Below, piece after piece: positions 10,692 through 23,800 of a stretch of DNA of 64,000 nucleotides. The stretch covers positions 5,828,001 to 5,892,000 of the forward strand of contig OZ005702.1 in the NCBI GenBank assembly GCA_963930775.1. Direction: 5' to 3'. Every line of letters begins with the position of its first letter. Within the stretch, counting starts at the first letter, position 1. The translations under genes were made by a program, and so were the position numbers. The notes under the pieces are model-generated. The model was not told the origin of the DNA and made no database searches. It saw nothing but the letters and a program-made list of their open reading frames with translations. The DNA is from Cliona cf. orientalis (lineage: Eukaryota > Porifera > Demospongiae > Clionaida > Clionaidae).

Positions 10692-11083
10692 CTGTGTCTA
10701 CCGTACCGGCAAGGCTATTAGTATAGCTATAGATCCTTCGGGGGCTGGGAGCTATAGCTGTATAATAGCCACAAATACTGAGGGGTTGGGTTTCGGTAAT
10801 CGGTTAGTGACGAGGGGTTTGGGTTTAGGCTATGGTTGTTGACGAAGGGTTAGTATTATAGTGACTAAGTGTATAAAACGGCATCCAGCAGCGGCGAGGT
10901 GGGTTGGCAGAGCGGGCTAGGTCTGGGGCTGGTGGAGTGGTGGTCATGGGATCGAATCCCACTTGATCTTTGGATTTTTTTTTTCTTCCACTTTCAAATA
11001 ATTTTCTAAGTTTTTTGGCGGGCTAGTTTGCCAGTGCTCGAAATGCTAAATTTTCAGTACCGGTGCCGGTACGGTAGACACAG
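10692..11083. mobile_element. inverted-repeat element (392 bp) with internal pol III-like boxes
   Basis: Perfect 20 bp inverted repeats CTGTGTCTACCGTACCGGCA occur at 10692-10711 and, reverse-complemented, at 11064-11083. I cannot identify a target duplication. The interior carries tRNA-like A and B boxes (see 10900-10968) followed by a T run. Confidence 0.5.
10900..10968 (+). ncRNA. tRNA-like sequence (SINE head or tRNA-derived relic)
   Basis: The A-box-like TGGCAGAGCGG lies at 10905-10915. The B-box-like GGATCGAATCC at 10949-10959 sits in a T-arm that pairs TGGG with CCCA. A T run suitable for pol III termination follows at about 10975. I cannot form a convincing acceptor stem or pick an anticodon, so this is not called a functional tRNA. 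Confidence 0.35.
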
Positions 11084-13030
11084 CCTAAATTTAATAGAGA
11101 GTATACATAGTACAGTATAACTTCTTGTAATGGACAGCAGCTATGGAACGGATTGAATTTGTCATAGAATTAGTGCATCACTAACCTCCAAGGAGCAGAC
11201 AAACTCCCAATTCACTATAATGGACGATTTTTCAGACCTGATCAAATTACTCAGTATAATTTTACTTCTTAAAAGTGGACAAACCTGAAGTCACACCCCT
11301 TTCACGGCCAGTGACACAATTGCTGGCCTGGGTATACCAGTACTGGTAGCCAGCCGTTTGTGGGAGGGGCTGCACTGGTGCGCGAGACTATCTCAAAGAT
11401 AGGGTCTCAGACCGGGGCGAGACTCATAATACTGCATATTGCATAAACAGTTTAAGTGTACACAGTAGATCAAAGTAGACTCAACTTCAGTCCATATTCT
11501 GCTTTCCTGTTGCCTCTTTCTCCAGTTGTCTCTGCAAAATACTAACTAGCTATATAGCTAGAATATCATTATGATGTGTAGACTGAATAGTACATAATAA
11601 TCACTATTACGATTATGTACATGTATGGCATCATACTTGGATCAATTTTGTCTCCACTTCTGTAAACGGACAACCTGCATAATTATAAAGGACAAAAGGT
11701 CTGCTCCCAATGTGTGCCATTATTTGGAAGTTCTACTGTAGCCAAATACCCCGCTTTTTCTGGGTGTTCCCCCCCCCCCCCCCTCCGTGCATGCATGCAC
11801 AGTGTGTACCAGGCCCTTTCTCCTCTTCTTGAAGGGCTTGGGTATGAGGATGTACAGTGGAAGCTGCCAGGAAGATGAGTGCATAAGCTGAGCTCCCAAT
11901 AGCCCAAACAGCAGGTTTAAGTACTTTATTTTCTTTCTAATTTATCAAAAATAATATTGAATTTCAAGTTTTCTTACCAGTTCTAATCAACCAAACGGCC
12001 ACACTGCACGGCATTTATACATGGCAGGAGCTCGAGACAACTTTTCCACATTCATCTATATAAGAATGTGGCTATCACACCTTGGACAGCATCTAAGCCT
12101 GAACGGAATGGTACGTAACACGAACTCATACTGATAATTATTTTGTGATCGCTCAGAAAGCACAGCAACAATACAGCTAACGACGATAAACCTATAGTTG
12201 TGATATCGACTGCTGTTTCTTCATCCCTAGTGCTTTCTCCATTTTTTTTGTTCTATTTACACTCGAACAAGCAATTGTAGAATTTATTTACTTTCTACAT
12301 GTCATGTATATAATGCCGAACTACAATATATTTTTGGCCATTTGGATAATTAGAACGAGTACAGTAATAAATTTTATGTATTTCATGGATAGCTGACGAA
12401 TAACCTACACACCCTCACATTGTATTTCCCTAATAATATGCTATCGTACCCCTCGCGCATGTGCTGAGCGATCAAGTGTGGCAGTGTAGGTCAAAGTGTA
12501 AACACTGGTGGGCATGCAGTACAGGGAAAGAGGATGGACTACTAAAATGTCGCCAACCACACCTAGACACCAGCACGGGGGTGGGGCTTATATGACTGAC
12601 CACACCCATCACTCTAAACAGTAGAATTGCTCAAGCCAACTGTCTCCACGTCCCAGTGTTCGAGGTGCATCGTCAGTATAGATAATGAGTTCATTATTGC
12701 TTAATACTGGAGTTTGTGTGTTATCATACCAGCTTGGACTGTAAACATTTGAGGATTATTGGATAACTATGCCCTGCCCTATAGCTAGGCACATACTCAA
12801 ATTCAGGGTTGTCCAGTCACAAGCTGGTCAGACTCTGTTGCTTATGTCATGCAAATGGATAATTGTGTGATCTAGATATCTCTGTTGTAGTATTGCTATC
12901 TTTATGTGTTACTGTATTCATATAGCTATGCCCTAAATTTGTGTATGCACTCAATTACGATCATAAAGTCCTAAAAAATATTGGTACATTGAGTTCTCCT
13001 ACGTGAATTTAAAGTGTGGAAATTCACTCT

Positions 13031-13735
13031 GGACTGTTAAGGCAGCCTTAGCTGATGATTGTGCAGAGACTTGTAAAACACTTGTATTCAGCTCTTATCA
13101 CTAATTATTGCCAATTACATGATCGTGAATGTCATTAAATCTGAAGCGCATGTGATCACATCCCCATAGTCAGTATACAAGCGACTTGAGTTTCAAAATG
13201 CACTCAAGAAAACGGCTTAGGCGGGTACCAAAATCCTTTTAGCACCAAAGCTTTTGAGGATACTGAAGTCCATTAATGATTGTTCATCCATTAATGATTG
13301 TTCAAGGTAAAGTGAGGTGGAAAGACTGTCCAAACTTTAGCAGTTGTCTGCGGTAAGGTCATGAATATTTAATAAGATCAATTTCAGCCCAAAATACGTA
13401 CATATCTGTCCGTAACTTTCGAGTGCTTAGTTGGTTTCAACCATCCCACCTCTTTTAGTTATCACTCTTTCGTTTGAATCCTGAACCTTGTATATTTGTG
13501 GCCATTTTGGTACCCTCCTAGTCGAAAATAGTCGGTTAAGGAAAAAACTTTGATCCTCCTAATTTAAATTAATTAACAATGTTGCCATGGTAACTCACAA
13601 TTTTAATAAACTACTTCCTTTCCTCTTCAACATGAATACCTTAGTCAGTGATCCATGACTACACCAACAGGTTTTGTGTTGCCATGTTAGCAGAATTGTC
13701 TACTTACAATCCAAGTGAGGCTGCCTTAACAGTCC
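13031..13735. mobile_element. inverted-repeat-bounded element (705 bp) before the NLR copy 2 NACHT exon
   Basis: Perfect 17 bp inverted termini GGACTGTTAAGGCAGCC occur at 13031-13047 and 13719-13735. There is no coding capacity and no clear target duplication. It ends about 95 bp before the NACHT exon acceptor, so it sits close to the splice signals. Confidence 0.5.
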
Positions 13736-13830
13736 TGAGCAAGTGCAAGTGGAAATAGTTGGCGATTCAAGAGTATGATATATAATTATGATTTCCTTTT
13801 ATAACATTTAATTTAATTTTTTGGTTGTAG

Positions 13831-16800
13831 GTCAACTGGACCAAGTTGACGACAGAGGCAGTCATGAATCAGTGGATGTAGCCAGCAAAATTAAAATTTT
13901 AGAAAACAAGTTTGATGATCTCCAAACTAGAATTATAAATGAATTATCTACTAAGCCTGGCATAACCGCAAAAGAGGTATTGAGCAAATTAACACGACTA
14001 CCACTGTCACTGAGGAAAGACTACGAATCATCAATAGAAAAACGTATTCACAGAATGCGAACTGAGACACGGATTGATGATCTATTTATTGTTCACCTCA
14101 ATCCTCTAAGCTCATTTTTAGACTATGGATTAATTGACTATCTTATTCAAAAATTTGGCAGTGATGGGTTAAAGCAAGATATGCTATCATATTGCAATGA
14201 AATGGTAGTGTTTATGAAAGAGACAACAATTAAACAGCTGATAGAAGCTGATCATTTTCCTGGCCAAACTGAAATTCCACCAAAGTTTTCTCTAATAGAG
14301 GCCAAAATTGGTGAAGATGCTAGCAGGTGCACTTTAGAGCAACTTAATAGACTTAGAAAGAGATATTGCAGTGAAGTAAAGCTGTCAGACATTGTCTTTC
14401 ATCTGGTGGCAGTTGTAGAATCAAACTCCTTCATTATTAGGTGGCTAGTACCATCAGCCCTTGTTTCTGATATAGTGAAGTTTACCAGATATATTGTCAA
14501 AAATATTGACCAAAGTTTCTACCAGGAGTACAAGATCACCTCCCTTACCCTGGATGGAATGTGGCTATATATAAGTAAATCTGAAATTGATGCAATGTGG
14601 TCACAGATGCATGTGAGTGACACAAAATTTGAAGGCCAGTTCCACACCATGTACAAGCAAGTTGTGTATGAATTAGGACTTGCACAGATAGCAAGGCACG
14701 AATTGTCATCATATTTTAAGAGATCACTGAAGTGTCACCAAAGCACAAGCAACTCATTAAGCCATGAGCTTTTGAATCATAAGCTTCCTGTATCTATTGT
14801 AGACTTCAGAGTTCTTGCTGCTGCAATAGAAGGGTTTGGTAGTGATTGTTTAAAAAGTGTGATGAGTTCATACTGCAAGTATATATCAACCTTTTTGGAG
14901 AAATCCACTGCACAGCAGTTAATAAACTTGTCAGCCATTCAACTTCAGCCTTCTGGATATTCTATAGTTAAGTGTAGAATCAAGGAGGAGCCTTCACAGT
15001 ACAGAATAAATAAATTTTTCAGTTTTCAAACCGGATTCTGTGCGAGTGCTGACCTCAGTAAACTCTGTTTTGTTATGAATAAAATTAACTCAGAAATGAG
15101 TGGCTCATTCACTGTTAGCTGGCTTGTACCACCAGCTTTTTTTTCTGGCATAATGAAATCTAGCAGGAATGTTGACCAAAGCTACCAGGAGCACCAAATC
15201 ACCTCCCTTACCCTGGATGGAATGTGGCTGCTTATGAGTGAGGCTGAGATTGATGCAATGTGGTCGCAGGTGTATGTGAGCGACACAAACTTTAAAGATC
15301 AGTTTTTCACCATGTGCAAGCAGATAGTGTGTGAAATGAAAGTGCAAAGTGTGTCACAGGATCATTTATCATCACACTTTCTATCACTAAATTATCAAGA
15401 GCAAATAAGCGATCAGTTAAGTCTGGCACTTTTGGAAGAAGAGTTCCCTGCATCTTTTGTAGACTTCAGAATCCTTAAGGCTGTCATAGAAGAGTTTGGT
15501 AGTGATTGCTTGAAGAGAGTGATGGAGTCCTATTGCAAGTACATGTTAATCTTCACAAAGGAGTCAACTGTACAGCAGCTAGTTAACATTGGTAGCATGT
15601 CAGCAATCCAGTCTACAGATTTCAAACATTTCAAAATAGCACAATGTAAGATCATGGAAGAGCCTTCAAATTACAAATTAGAAACACTTCTCAGTTTTCG
15701 AACCAGATTCTGTACCATAACCAACCTTAGTGAAGTGTGTTTTATTATGAGTGAAGTCAACACAGAAACAGAAGGTTCATTCACTATCATCTGGCTTGTA
15801 CCACAAACCTTGGTTACAAATATAATAAAATTTAGCAGTAATTGTGGCCAAAATTTTTATCAGGAGAACAAAATTACCTCCCTTACCCTGGATGGAATGT
15901 GGCTGCATGTGAGTGAGGCTGAACTTGAAGAAATGTGGATACACATGAGCAATGCAAAACTTGTTGATCAGTTTCAAATTGTACATAAGCAAATTGTACT
16001 TGAATTGAAAATTCAAAACACACCAATAGATGAGCTATCACGGTGTTTGATGAATCAGCATCCAATTCTTCAGAAAGATGCAAGTATTTTTTTGAGTGAT
16101 GCAATCGTAAGTATTTCTTTCCCTCCCGCTGGATTCTTTCTAGACTTTGATATGCTTAGTGTCATCATTAAAGAATTTGGTAGTGATTGCTTAAGAGATG
16201 TGATGATATCATATTACAAGTTCATGTCTGGCTTTAGTAAGCAGTTAACTGTACAACAGCTACTAGACCTACAACCTGTTGCTACTAAACACCATGAAGG
16301 TTTTGTTGAAGCAGAGTGTAGAGTCATGGAAGAGCCTTCAGGATACACCTGTGATAAGACTTTAAGTATCAAATATTCTATCTGTGCTGAGACTGACATT
16401 AGTGGATTTATGCTTACCATGAGCCATGTCAGAAAATCACTAAGTGATTCATTTTTAGTCAAGTGGCTTATTCCTACTTCTTTTGCTCCAGAGCTGATAG
16501 AGTCTGCCAATCATAATATAGACGGTGCATTTTATGTAAGAAAGAGCATAGCATCATTGTCTATCAGCAACCAATGGGTATATAATCACAAATTAGGTCT
16601 ATTTGGTTCCAAACTAAAGGAGAAGTACCAGCAGTCCCAGGGCTCACCATCTCCAGTGGAATGGATTCCTTCACCAACAAAGAAAATATTCCGATTCGCT
16701 ATGATCCAGAAAGAGAGAGTGCAACAAGGTCATATTGAAGACAGATTTGTACAAATGACCATCAGTGGTAGGGTAGATGATATCCTTCATGATAAATCTC

Positions 16801-19321
16801 CAGTAGAACTTGAAGACATCTTCAGTAACACACTACATGGAGGTGAGATCATTTTGATTGAAGGAGCCCCAGGGTCTGGCAAGAGTACTCTAACAGTCCA
16901 CATCTGTCAGAGATGGGGCAAAGGAGAATTGTTTCAAAAATTTGCTGTTGTTATCTTAGTCCAGTTACGAGACCCAGCAGTGCAAAGAGCACAGACCATA
17001 GCTGACCTGCTTCTTGTTGAAAATGCTGAGGAGATAGCTGCTGAACTAATAGCTACTAATGGATGTGGTGTCCTGTGGGTCCTTGACGGGTGGGATGAGC
17101 TCCCACCTCACCTACAGCAAGACTCCATATTCTATCAATTTATTAAGAGAATGCTCAGTGAATGTTCAGTTATAGTCACCTCTCGTCCAATTTCATCAGG
17201 TGACCTACACCCGGTGGTCTCTTCACGAATTGAGGTGTTGGGGTTCACCCCAGAAGAGCAGAAGCAGTACTTCACTGAGTGTCTCAAGGAAGACACCAAA
17301 GCTTTAGAAGCCCTGCTTAAGATGATCCAAGAGAACCCTGTGGTACAAAGCATCTGCTACCTTCCACTCAATGCTGCTTTCATAGTACACACTTTCAAAT
17401 ACAGAGATCAATCATTACCCAACACTGAGTATGAGATCTACTTATCAGTCATTCTCAGCTGCATTCAGCGCCATTACAACAGGGAGGGCAGAGGTCATGA
17501 CCTACCTAGAATGATAGCATCTTTAGATGATCTTTCCAGGATTGAAGCAGTGAGAGAACCTTTTCAGTGTCTCTGTGAGCTTGCCTATCGTGGTGTGATG
17601 GAGAACAAAGTGACCTTCTCTTCCAGTGACTTGCCTCAAGGATCCAATACACTCAGTCTTCTTCAAGCAATAGAGAGCTTTCTCCAAGGTGGAAAGTCAG
17701 TGTTCTATAACTTTCTTCACCTGTCGATCCAGGAGGTTTTATCAGCCTATTACATAACCACAAAGTTGTCAGATAGGGAGCGGGTGTCTCAATTCCAGCG
17801 ATTATTCATGCAGCCTCGTTTTACTGCTGTATTTCAGTTTTATGCTGCCATCACCAAATTGCAGAGTCCAGGGATACGCCAAGTTATTGATAGAATAGTA
17901 AAAGCCAAGTCCAAGCCTCTCTTAGTGTCTCTTCTTCGCTGCTTACACGAGGCTCAGGATCCTGCCCTCTGCCATTATGTAGCTGAGAGACTAGGATACA
18001 GGCTAAATCTTAGCGAGACCTCACTCAGTCCACTAGAATTTCTATATGTTGGGTACTTCTTTTCCTTATTTCCCGGTAAGGAATTTGCTGTTAACCTTCA
18101 GCGATGTTATATTGATGATCTAGGTGCAAAGTTTTTGACAAAGTTTCTCAGTAGTGATGTGCACCATGCCAGTAATGTAGCTATTGACCTTCATGACAGC
18201 AATCTCAATCAGAAAGATGCTTTACATATTGCTAAGATACTTTACTTCATTGAACATCTGATAATCCAATTGGAGACACTGGAACATCCTCAATATCTGA
18301 AACTGTAATAGAAACTGCTACACTCAAGACTTTAAACCTTAACAACTGTGGCTTTACTTCAAGAGGGGCTGAAGATCTTTCAAGAGCACTAGCTCAAAAT
18401 AGTTCCCTGGAAAAATTGGACATTAGTTGGAACAGTATAGGAGATGAGGGAATAAGCCACGTGGCTGAGGCCCTTAAACGAAACAAACAACTTAAGGAAC
18501 TCTGGATTGGTGGATGTGGAATAACAGACAAAGGAGCAGCTCTTCTGGCCAGTGCTCTCACTATCAACAACTCTCTCAAGATGTTGCATATTGGTGGATT
18601 TAAAGGAACACTAACAAATGATGGGCTCTCAGTAATAGCTCATTCATTAGCTAACAACTCGGTGTTTGTGAAACTAGCAGTCCCTGATATCTTCAGCTAT
18701 ACTATATACTACTACTGCTCATTTAAGTCGGATGGTCAATGAAATAAGGAAGAGAAATGGACTCCCACCCTTTGAAATTAGAGGTGAGTGTGCTACACGC
18801 TATGTAGATATGTCATACTAATTATCGAGCTCATTAGCGCAAGGCATTGGATCGTGGATGCATGTAGTGGGCCAGGGATTAGCAGCTAGCGTTGTATGTA
18901 TGTATGTATGTATGTATGTATGTCAAGCTTTTGGAATGCAATTAATGTTTGGTAAAGATCGTTTATCTTTCTGGTAAAGATCACTCGGGGTACAGAAACG
19001 CATGGTATATTGCGCTTGAAAATGTGGCACAGAAAGACATGAGGACTTGGGAGTCTTGTAAGTTGTAGGACTGGCAGAGTTTGTCTACCAGCTATTAAGA
19101 GTAGCTCGTGCATACTCACTCATTCCTTTGCTCGCACAAGGCACTAGTTGTACCATGTGCACTCCTAGTTAATTTTATGAAATCAGTGTGATTAAAGATT
19201 TTAAAATTTTCACTTGATTCACACTGTGAATATTTATTTGTTATAGTTACAGCTTTTAATTAATCTGCAGCTACTATATTTATTACACGTCGTGCTCCGT
19301 CCAAGCACTGATCCTTTCAGT
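13831..19321 (+). CDS. NLR-like receptor copy 2, large NACHT-LRR exon plus last exon; frameshifted
   Basis: The exon begins after TTGTAG at 13831 with GQLDQVDD. About 90 linker residues precede four tandem copies of a roughly 220-residue module, starting near bases 14095, 14790, 15446 and 16140. Each runs from a FGSD..K..M.SYC helix region to a WLVP core and SLTLDGMWL. Walker A GAPGSGKS is at 16863, Walker B LDGWDEL at about 17080 and TSRP at about 17180, followed by the helical region and LRRs. A 10 bp loss near 18260 and a 4 bp gain near 18705, judged against copies 1 and 3, break the LRR frame and give a stop at 18306-18308. The donor at 18783|GTGAGT and last exon 19271-19321 (ending TRRAPSKH) are preserved. 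A truncated CARD-NACHT protein could still be made. Confidence 0.85.
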
Positions 19322-20867
19322 CCCTTCACCTTGCTTGCTGATGTCACATAGCCAGCTAAGACCACAACACTGCAACTGACCAACATAAGTCAACTTTTAA
19401 TGGTAAGTGCTAACGCACATCAACGATAATATATTCCACTAAATCCCAAGTGACCCCTGACCCCACAGTCTGACAATGTTTTGCATGGACACATGCACAG
19501 TCTGTCCCAGTCCTTCAGTGCAATGCATCTGTTCTTGTTCACTGCAGACCTCTCCGTGTGCACAGTTAGCTACTCAGTAGTAACCTTGATGTTGACTGGA
19601 GCCCACAGTTTCAGTCCAGGCAGTGAGTTGGACTCCAGCTATTGAACATGTCAGCAATGGCAATAAATTTATCCTTGTGCACTGACTCTGTGATGTTTGG
19701 CTTATTCAGTTTCGTTAGTTGTGTGGTTCCATTCTCAGTCCGCCCGGGGCATCACACTCCAGTCGTCATGGTTTGTGCTGAGTCAGCAGGGGCTGAGGCA
19801 GGGTTCAGAGGTCATTAGTGTTGTGTTTGGTTAGTTGTATGCTGGTTGTGGTTATAGTGTGTTCATGTGATGTCATTCACTAGCTTTGTTGTCTTGTTCC
19901 ATAGTTTTGTGTGTGCACATGTCTGTGGTTTGTCTGGTCATTTTCCATTCCTTTTTGTTGTCCCTTTAGCCTACAGTTTCACTGCTAGTTCACTGACACC
20001 ACATCTCATCATGACAGTACATCAGTTACAGTCTCTAATGATTAATTTATCATCCTGCTTCTTTGTCCGAATTTGACACTTTTTAATGTTTACAATGTTT
20101 TTTACGCTTGTATCATAGTATGACCATTGAGTGTGTACTAACTGTACGTAACATAATTTTAATTATTAATTGCCTGCATGTAATTTCAAGTTTATTCATA
20201 TCAACCAGCCTTCATTTCTTGACAACTTTCAATCATTGCAATAATATTAATGTCATGTACACCAGAGATGTGTGTGTGTGGGTTCGATTCCCACTCAAGT
20301 CCTAAGATCAAGTTTGTCATCAACCTTTTTGTTATTTTATTGACATTCCATGATCATGGTATTTTTTCTTTTTGACATCCACCTTATATTGTATTCACTA
20401 ATTTTGACTCATTCCAGTAATTCAGAGGTGGGTTTAGTATAACAGTCACATGTTGATCTAGTTTAGAAGCTAGACTCAGAAGAGGACAGCAGTTTAAACA
20501 TGTCGAGAGGTTTGAGCTGTGAAACTCTGCCCACAGACACACCCTCTTCCTCCTCCCACTCCCCAGTGCACAGTGGACCAACATATGTTCATCTGTTGAC
20601 TACATCTGCAAGTGCGCAGTCTGTGTACATGTATTATGTACATGTATGTAAATAGCAGTGTACATGTAGCCTAGCCACATGCATGTGAGTGTACCCAGCC
20701 AGTCATATAAGTACTTATGCCTAAGGCTCTAAATTATCTAACACTCGTGTCTGTAGCATATGCGAGTACTAGGTCTTGAAATTTGCTACTCACATACTTG
20801 TATATAATAATTATGCTACTGCCTATTTCATACATGTACACACATTACGATTACTTATGTTATATAG
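19322..20867. other. spacer between NLR copy 2 and SCAMP copy 2
   Basis: It is homologous to 3394-4820 and 49890-51000. A T-arm-like B box GGTTCGATTCC lies at 20281-20291, preceded by a TG microsatellite, without a recognisable A box. The block near 20440-20560, containing AAACTCTGCCCAC, matches 51010-51080 and may be the SCAMP promoter or first exon. I cannot decide between them. Confidence 0.5.
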
Positions 20868-23800
20868 GTTCCATCAGTGACAGCTGCCACATCCGCCCAG
20901 CCGGGGGCAGGTCAGGATGACTACAACCCCTTCGCAGATGAGGGAGTCAAGGAAAAGGAACCAGAGGTATAAAGTTACAATACCTACATATTATATCATC
21001 CGTAGGGAAAGACCATGCTTAGTGTCTGATTTTAAAACAAAATTAATGATATTAATTCACATTTCAGAGCTAGTTTTATACACATACTGTATCTCGGAGT
21101 GTTCTACTAATTTGCATTCCTATATCTAGGATAGGAGTCCTGGATCAGTTGTTAGACCCTGGGGATTTTTGTGATCCCTAGTGAGATTCAGGTGTCCTAT
21201 CAGTGGAACCTAGGCTTGGTAGTAAATTTATCCTCCACCCACCTTAGTTCCAAATGACCCTCATGTGATATCAGGTGACTGTCTGCTTTCGAAAGTTAAG
21301 TGATCAGCAGGTTGATGTCTATTTCAGGTTGTGATGTTCACCTATGCATGTTGCATGCATTGTAAAACATAGGAATGTAAACATATTCCTTGGCATCAAG
21401 CATACTGTACATGTATGTAAAATAATAATATTATAGTGTGGTGTTTATTGAGTAGCTGAACTGAAGGCGTTTTTGACCTTTAGACCTTTGATGTTGGAGT
21501 TGTCCCCTTTCAAGCATAGGTATATTACATTATTATATACATGCATGATAACTGTGCATAATGTATGCACTATGTACAGACGGGTTATCATTCGTAGTCA
21601 CAGTCATTTTTGCTGATTCAGCAGATTAGTGGTTATGTATATTATTTATTTCCCCCCCTTACATGTGTGACTCATCTCACCACTTGTTTTTTTTGCGTAG
21701 CCGATGCGTCTGCCCCTCCCACCAAGACAGAGAAGAAGACTAAGGAGAAGAAGAAATCGAAGGAGCGTCCCCAGCCATCATGCAGCCTGACCAGGACCTG
21801 CCTCCTGCATACGCTCCTGCTGTACGTTTTTAAATATCACAAGTAGTGTATTGTACCTATGGGGAATTCCTGTGGGCAAGCGAGCTTTAACTATCCTTAG
21901 TACTTGAGGCTAGGCACCTAAGTGGCATGGGATTAACAAGTTAGGTAGGCTTGCCTGCCTTGGGTTTGGGGTAGCAATAGAAGACAGCTAGGGGTATTTG
22001 CAGTGTGCCTAATGAAATTTTTTGGTAGTTTGGCTTTGAATATTTACTACATTGTTTTCCATACATGAGTGGCAGTGTTGGCTGGTAATTCTCTGCTATT
22101 GGTAGCAAGACTTGTGATTCTTCGCTATAATAATATGATCAGACTACTGTCTATAGTATATTCATGATATAAAATTTTTTCCTCCATAGCCAAATAATAA
22201 CTATTTTCAAGATGATGAGCTAAGAAAGAGAGAAGAGGTAAAATCTTTAACGTAATCTTATACTCGCTTGGACAATAGGCAGTGTTCATATTAGCGGAGA
22301 GATATGGTTGTTCCTTAATAGAGACTCCACTGTATACGAGTGATACTATGTGAATCCATTTGGGTGGGATTCATTGTGAAAGATGAAGCTCATGACAATT
22401 GTGTGTTCATTGTATCCATTGATATAAATGTTTAGGAGATAGCTCATCGAGAGTCTGCACTGAGCGAGAGAGAGAGGAACATCGAGTGGCTCAGAGTTGG
22501 AGAGCATCCCAACAACTTCCCCCCGTTCCCCAAGTTTTGTCCCGCCCCCTTTAGGCCATGCTTCTACATCAATGTAAAGGTGGATGTCCCTCCATCTGAA
22601 CAGTGGAAAGTCTACCTGCTACTGGCACTGCTAGTCTGTAAGTTGGCTACTGATAGTTGATACTGTGATATTGATGTCATGTTTACTTTGATTATTTACA
22701 CATAATCTCTCCCCCTCTCTCTCTCCCTCTCTCTCCCCCTCCCTTTCTCCCTTCTTCTTTTAGACATTTGGTTTCTTCTGATAATCAATGTTATTGTGTT
22801 TATCATTGGCGCTGTCATTGATCCGCAACAGCTTGTAACGATGGGTGTGTCTATTCTCTACCTTGTGCTGTTTGCACCAGCCAGTCTGTTCTGCTGGTTC
22901 CTACCAACTTACTATGCCTACAAGTGAGTGGACTTGATTATTGGTATTTGTAGTTATCATCTCTCTCTCTCTCTCTTCCCCTCCCCCCCTCTGTGGCTCT
23001 CTCTTTCCCATTTCTCCCTCAATCCCTCTCTCCGTCCACCCTCTCTCCACACACTCACAGGAGGGACAGCTCTTTTGCATTCATGTGGGTTTTCTTTATC
23101 CTGTTCTTCCAAGGTCTCAGCTTTATCCTCAATGCTATTGGAGTACCTCAGCTCGGAGCAGCGTAAGTAATTAGTATACCCTAAAAATTCGCCCCTTGTA
23201 ATTATTCAGCACTCTTTACTGCATGATTGAAAATAGTCCCTAATTTTCGGCAATGGTCGTCATATCGGGGTTGCATTTGGAGGGGGGGGAGGGGGCACTC
23301 CCCCCCCCCCTTGGAAGCTGGCTGCCCCCCCTCCCTTGAGAGTAGCCACCATCCATACACGCAATACATGTACAAGAAAAAGGTTTAAATGGTGAAAGTG
23401 TCCAAAGCGGCAGTTTTGCTCATTTTTAACCCATAAAGTAACTGAAGCTTCACGCTATGCGCGGTAGGAGACACATCCCACATCCTTGCAACATTTGACT
23501 TGAAATAGAGGGGAACCAGTGGATATTACTGACAGACTTCCCCCATCCGAGTGCTCAGAAGCCACCAGAAATAGTCGCAGAGTTTGAAACGTTAAAAAAT
23601 TTTCCTGGGGGAGCATACCCACAAACCCCCCTAATATAATCAAGTTAATGAGCACAACATCGTTCTTCGCAGATGGAAAAATATACTATAGTCTTAGCCC
23701 TCCTTAACCCTGCAATTGTCGTGTTTGCCCCTACCCCCATTATGAAAATCCTAAATGAAACCCTGCATTTGTATGCTGTATATGGGGAATAGAATGTGAA

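Larger units (their letters stand above)
9770..13830 (+). other. intron of NLR copy 2 (about 4.1 kb)
   Basis: Apart from the two inverted-repeat elements listed separately, the intron holds poly-C runs near 10280-10297 and 11770-11783. It also has an open 38-codon candidate exon at 10503-10616 after acceptor GTTGCAG, ending ACAKVST and containing KRKRRKG. The candidate's phase does not match the flanking exons. A short hairpin, CCACATTC/GAATGTGG, lies near 12038-12074. No other gene is seen. Confidence 0.55.
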
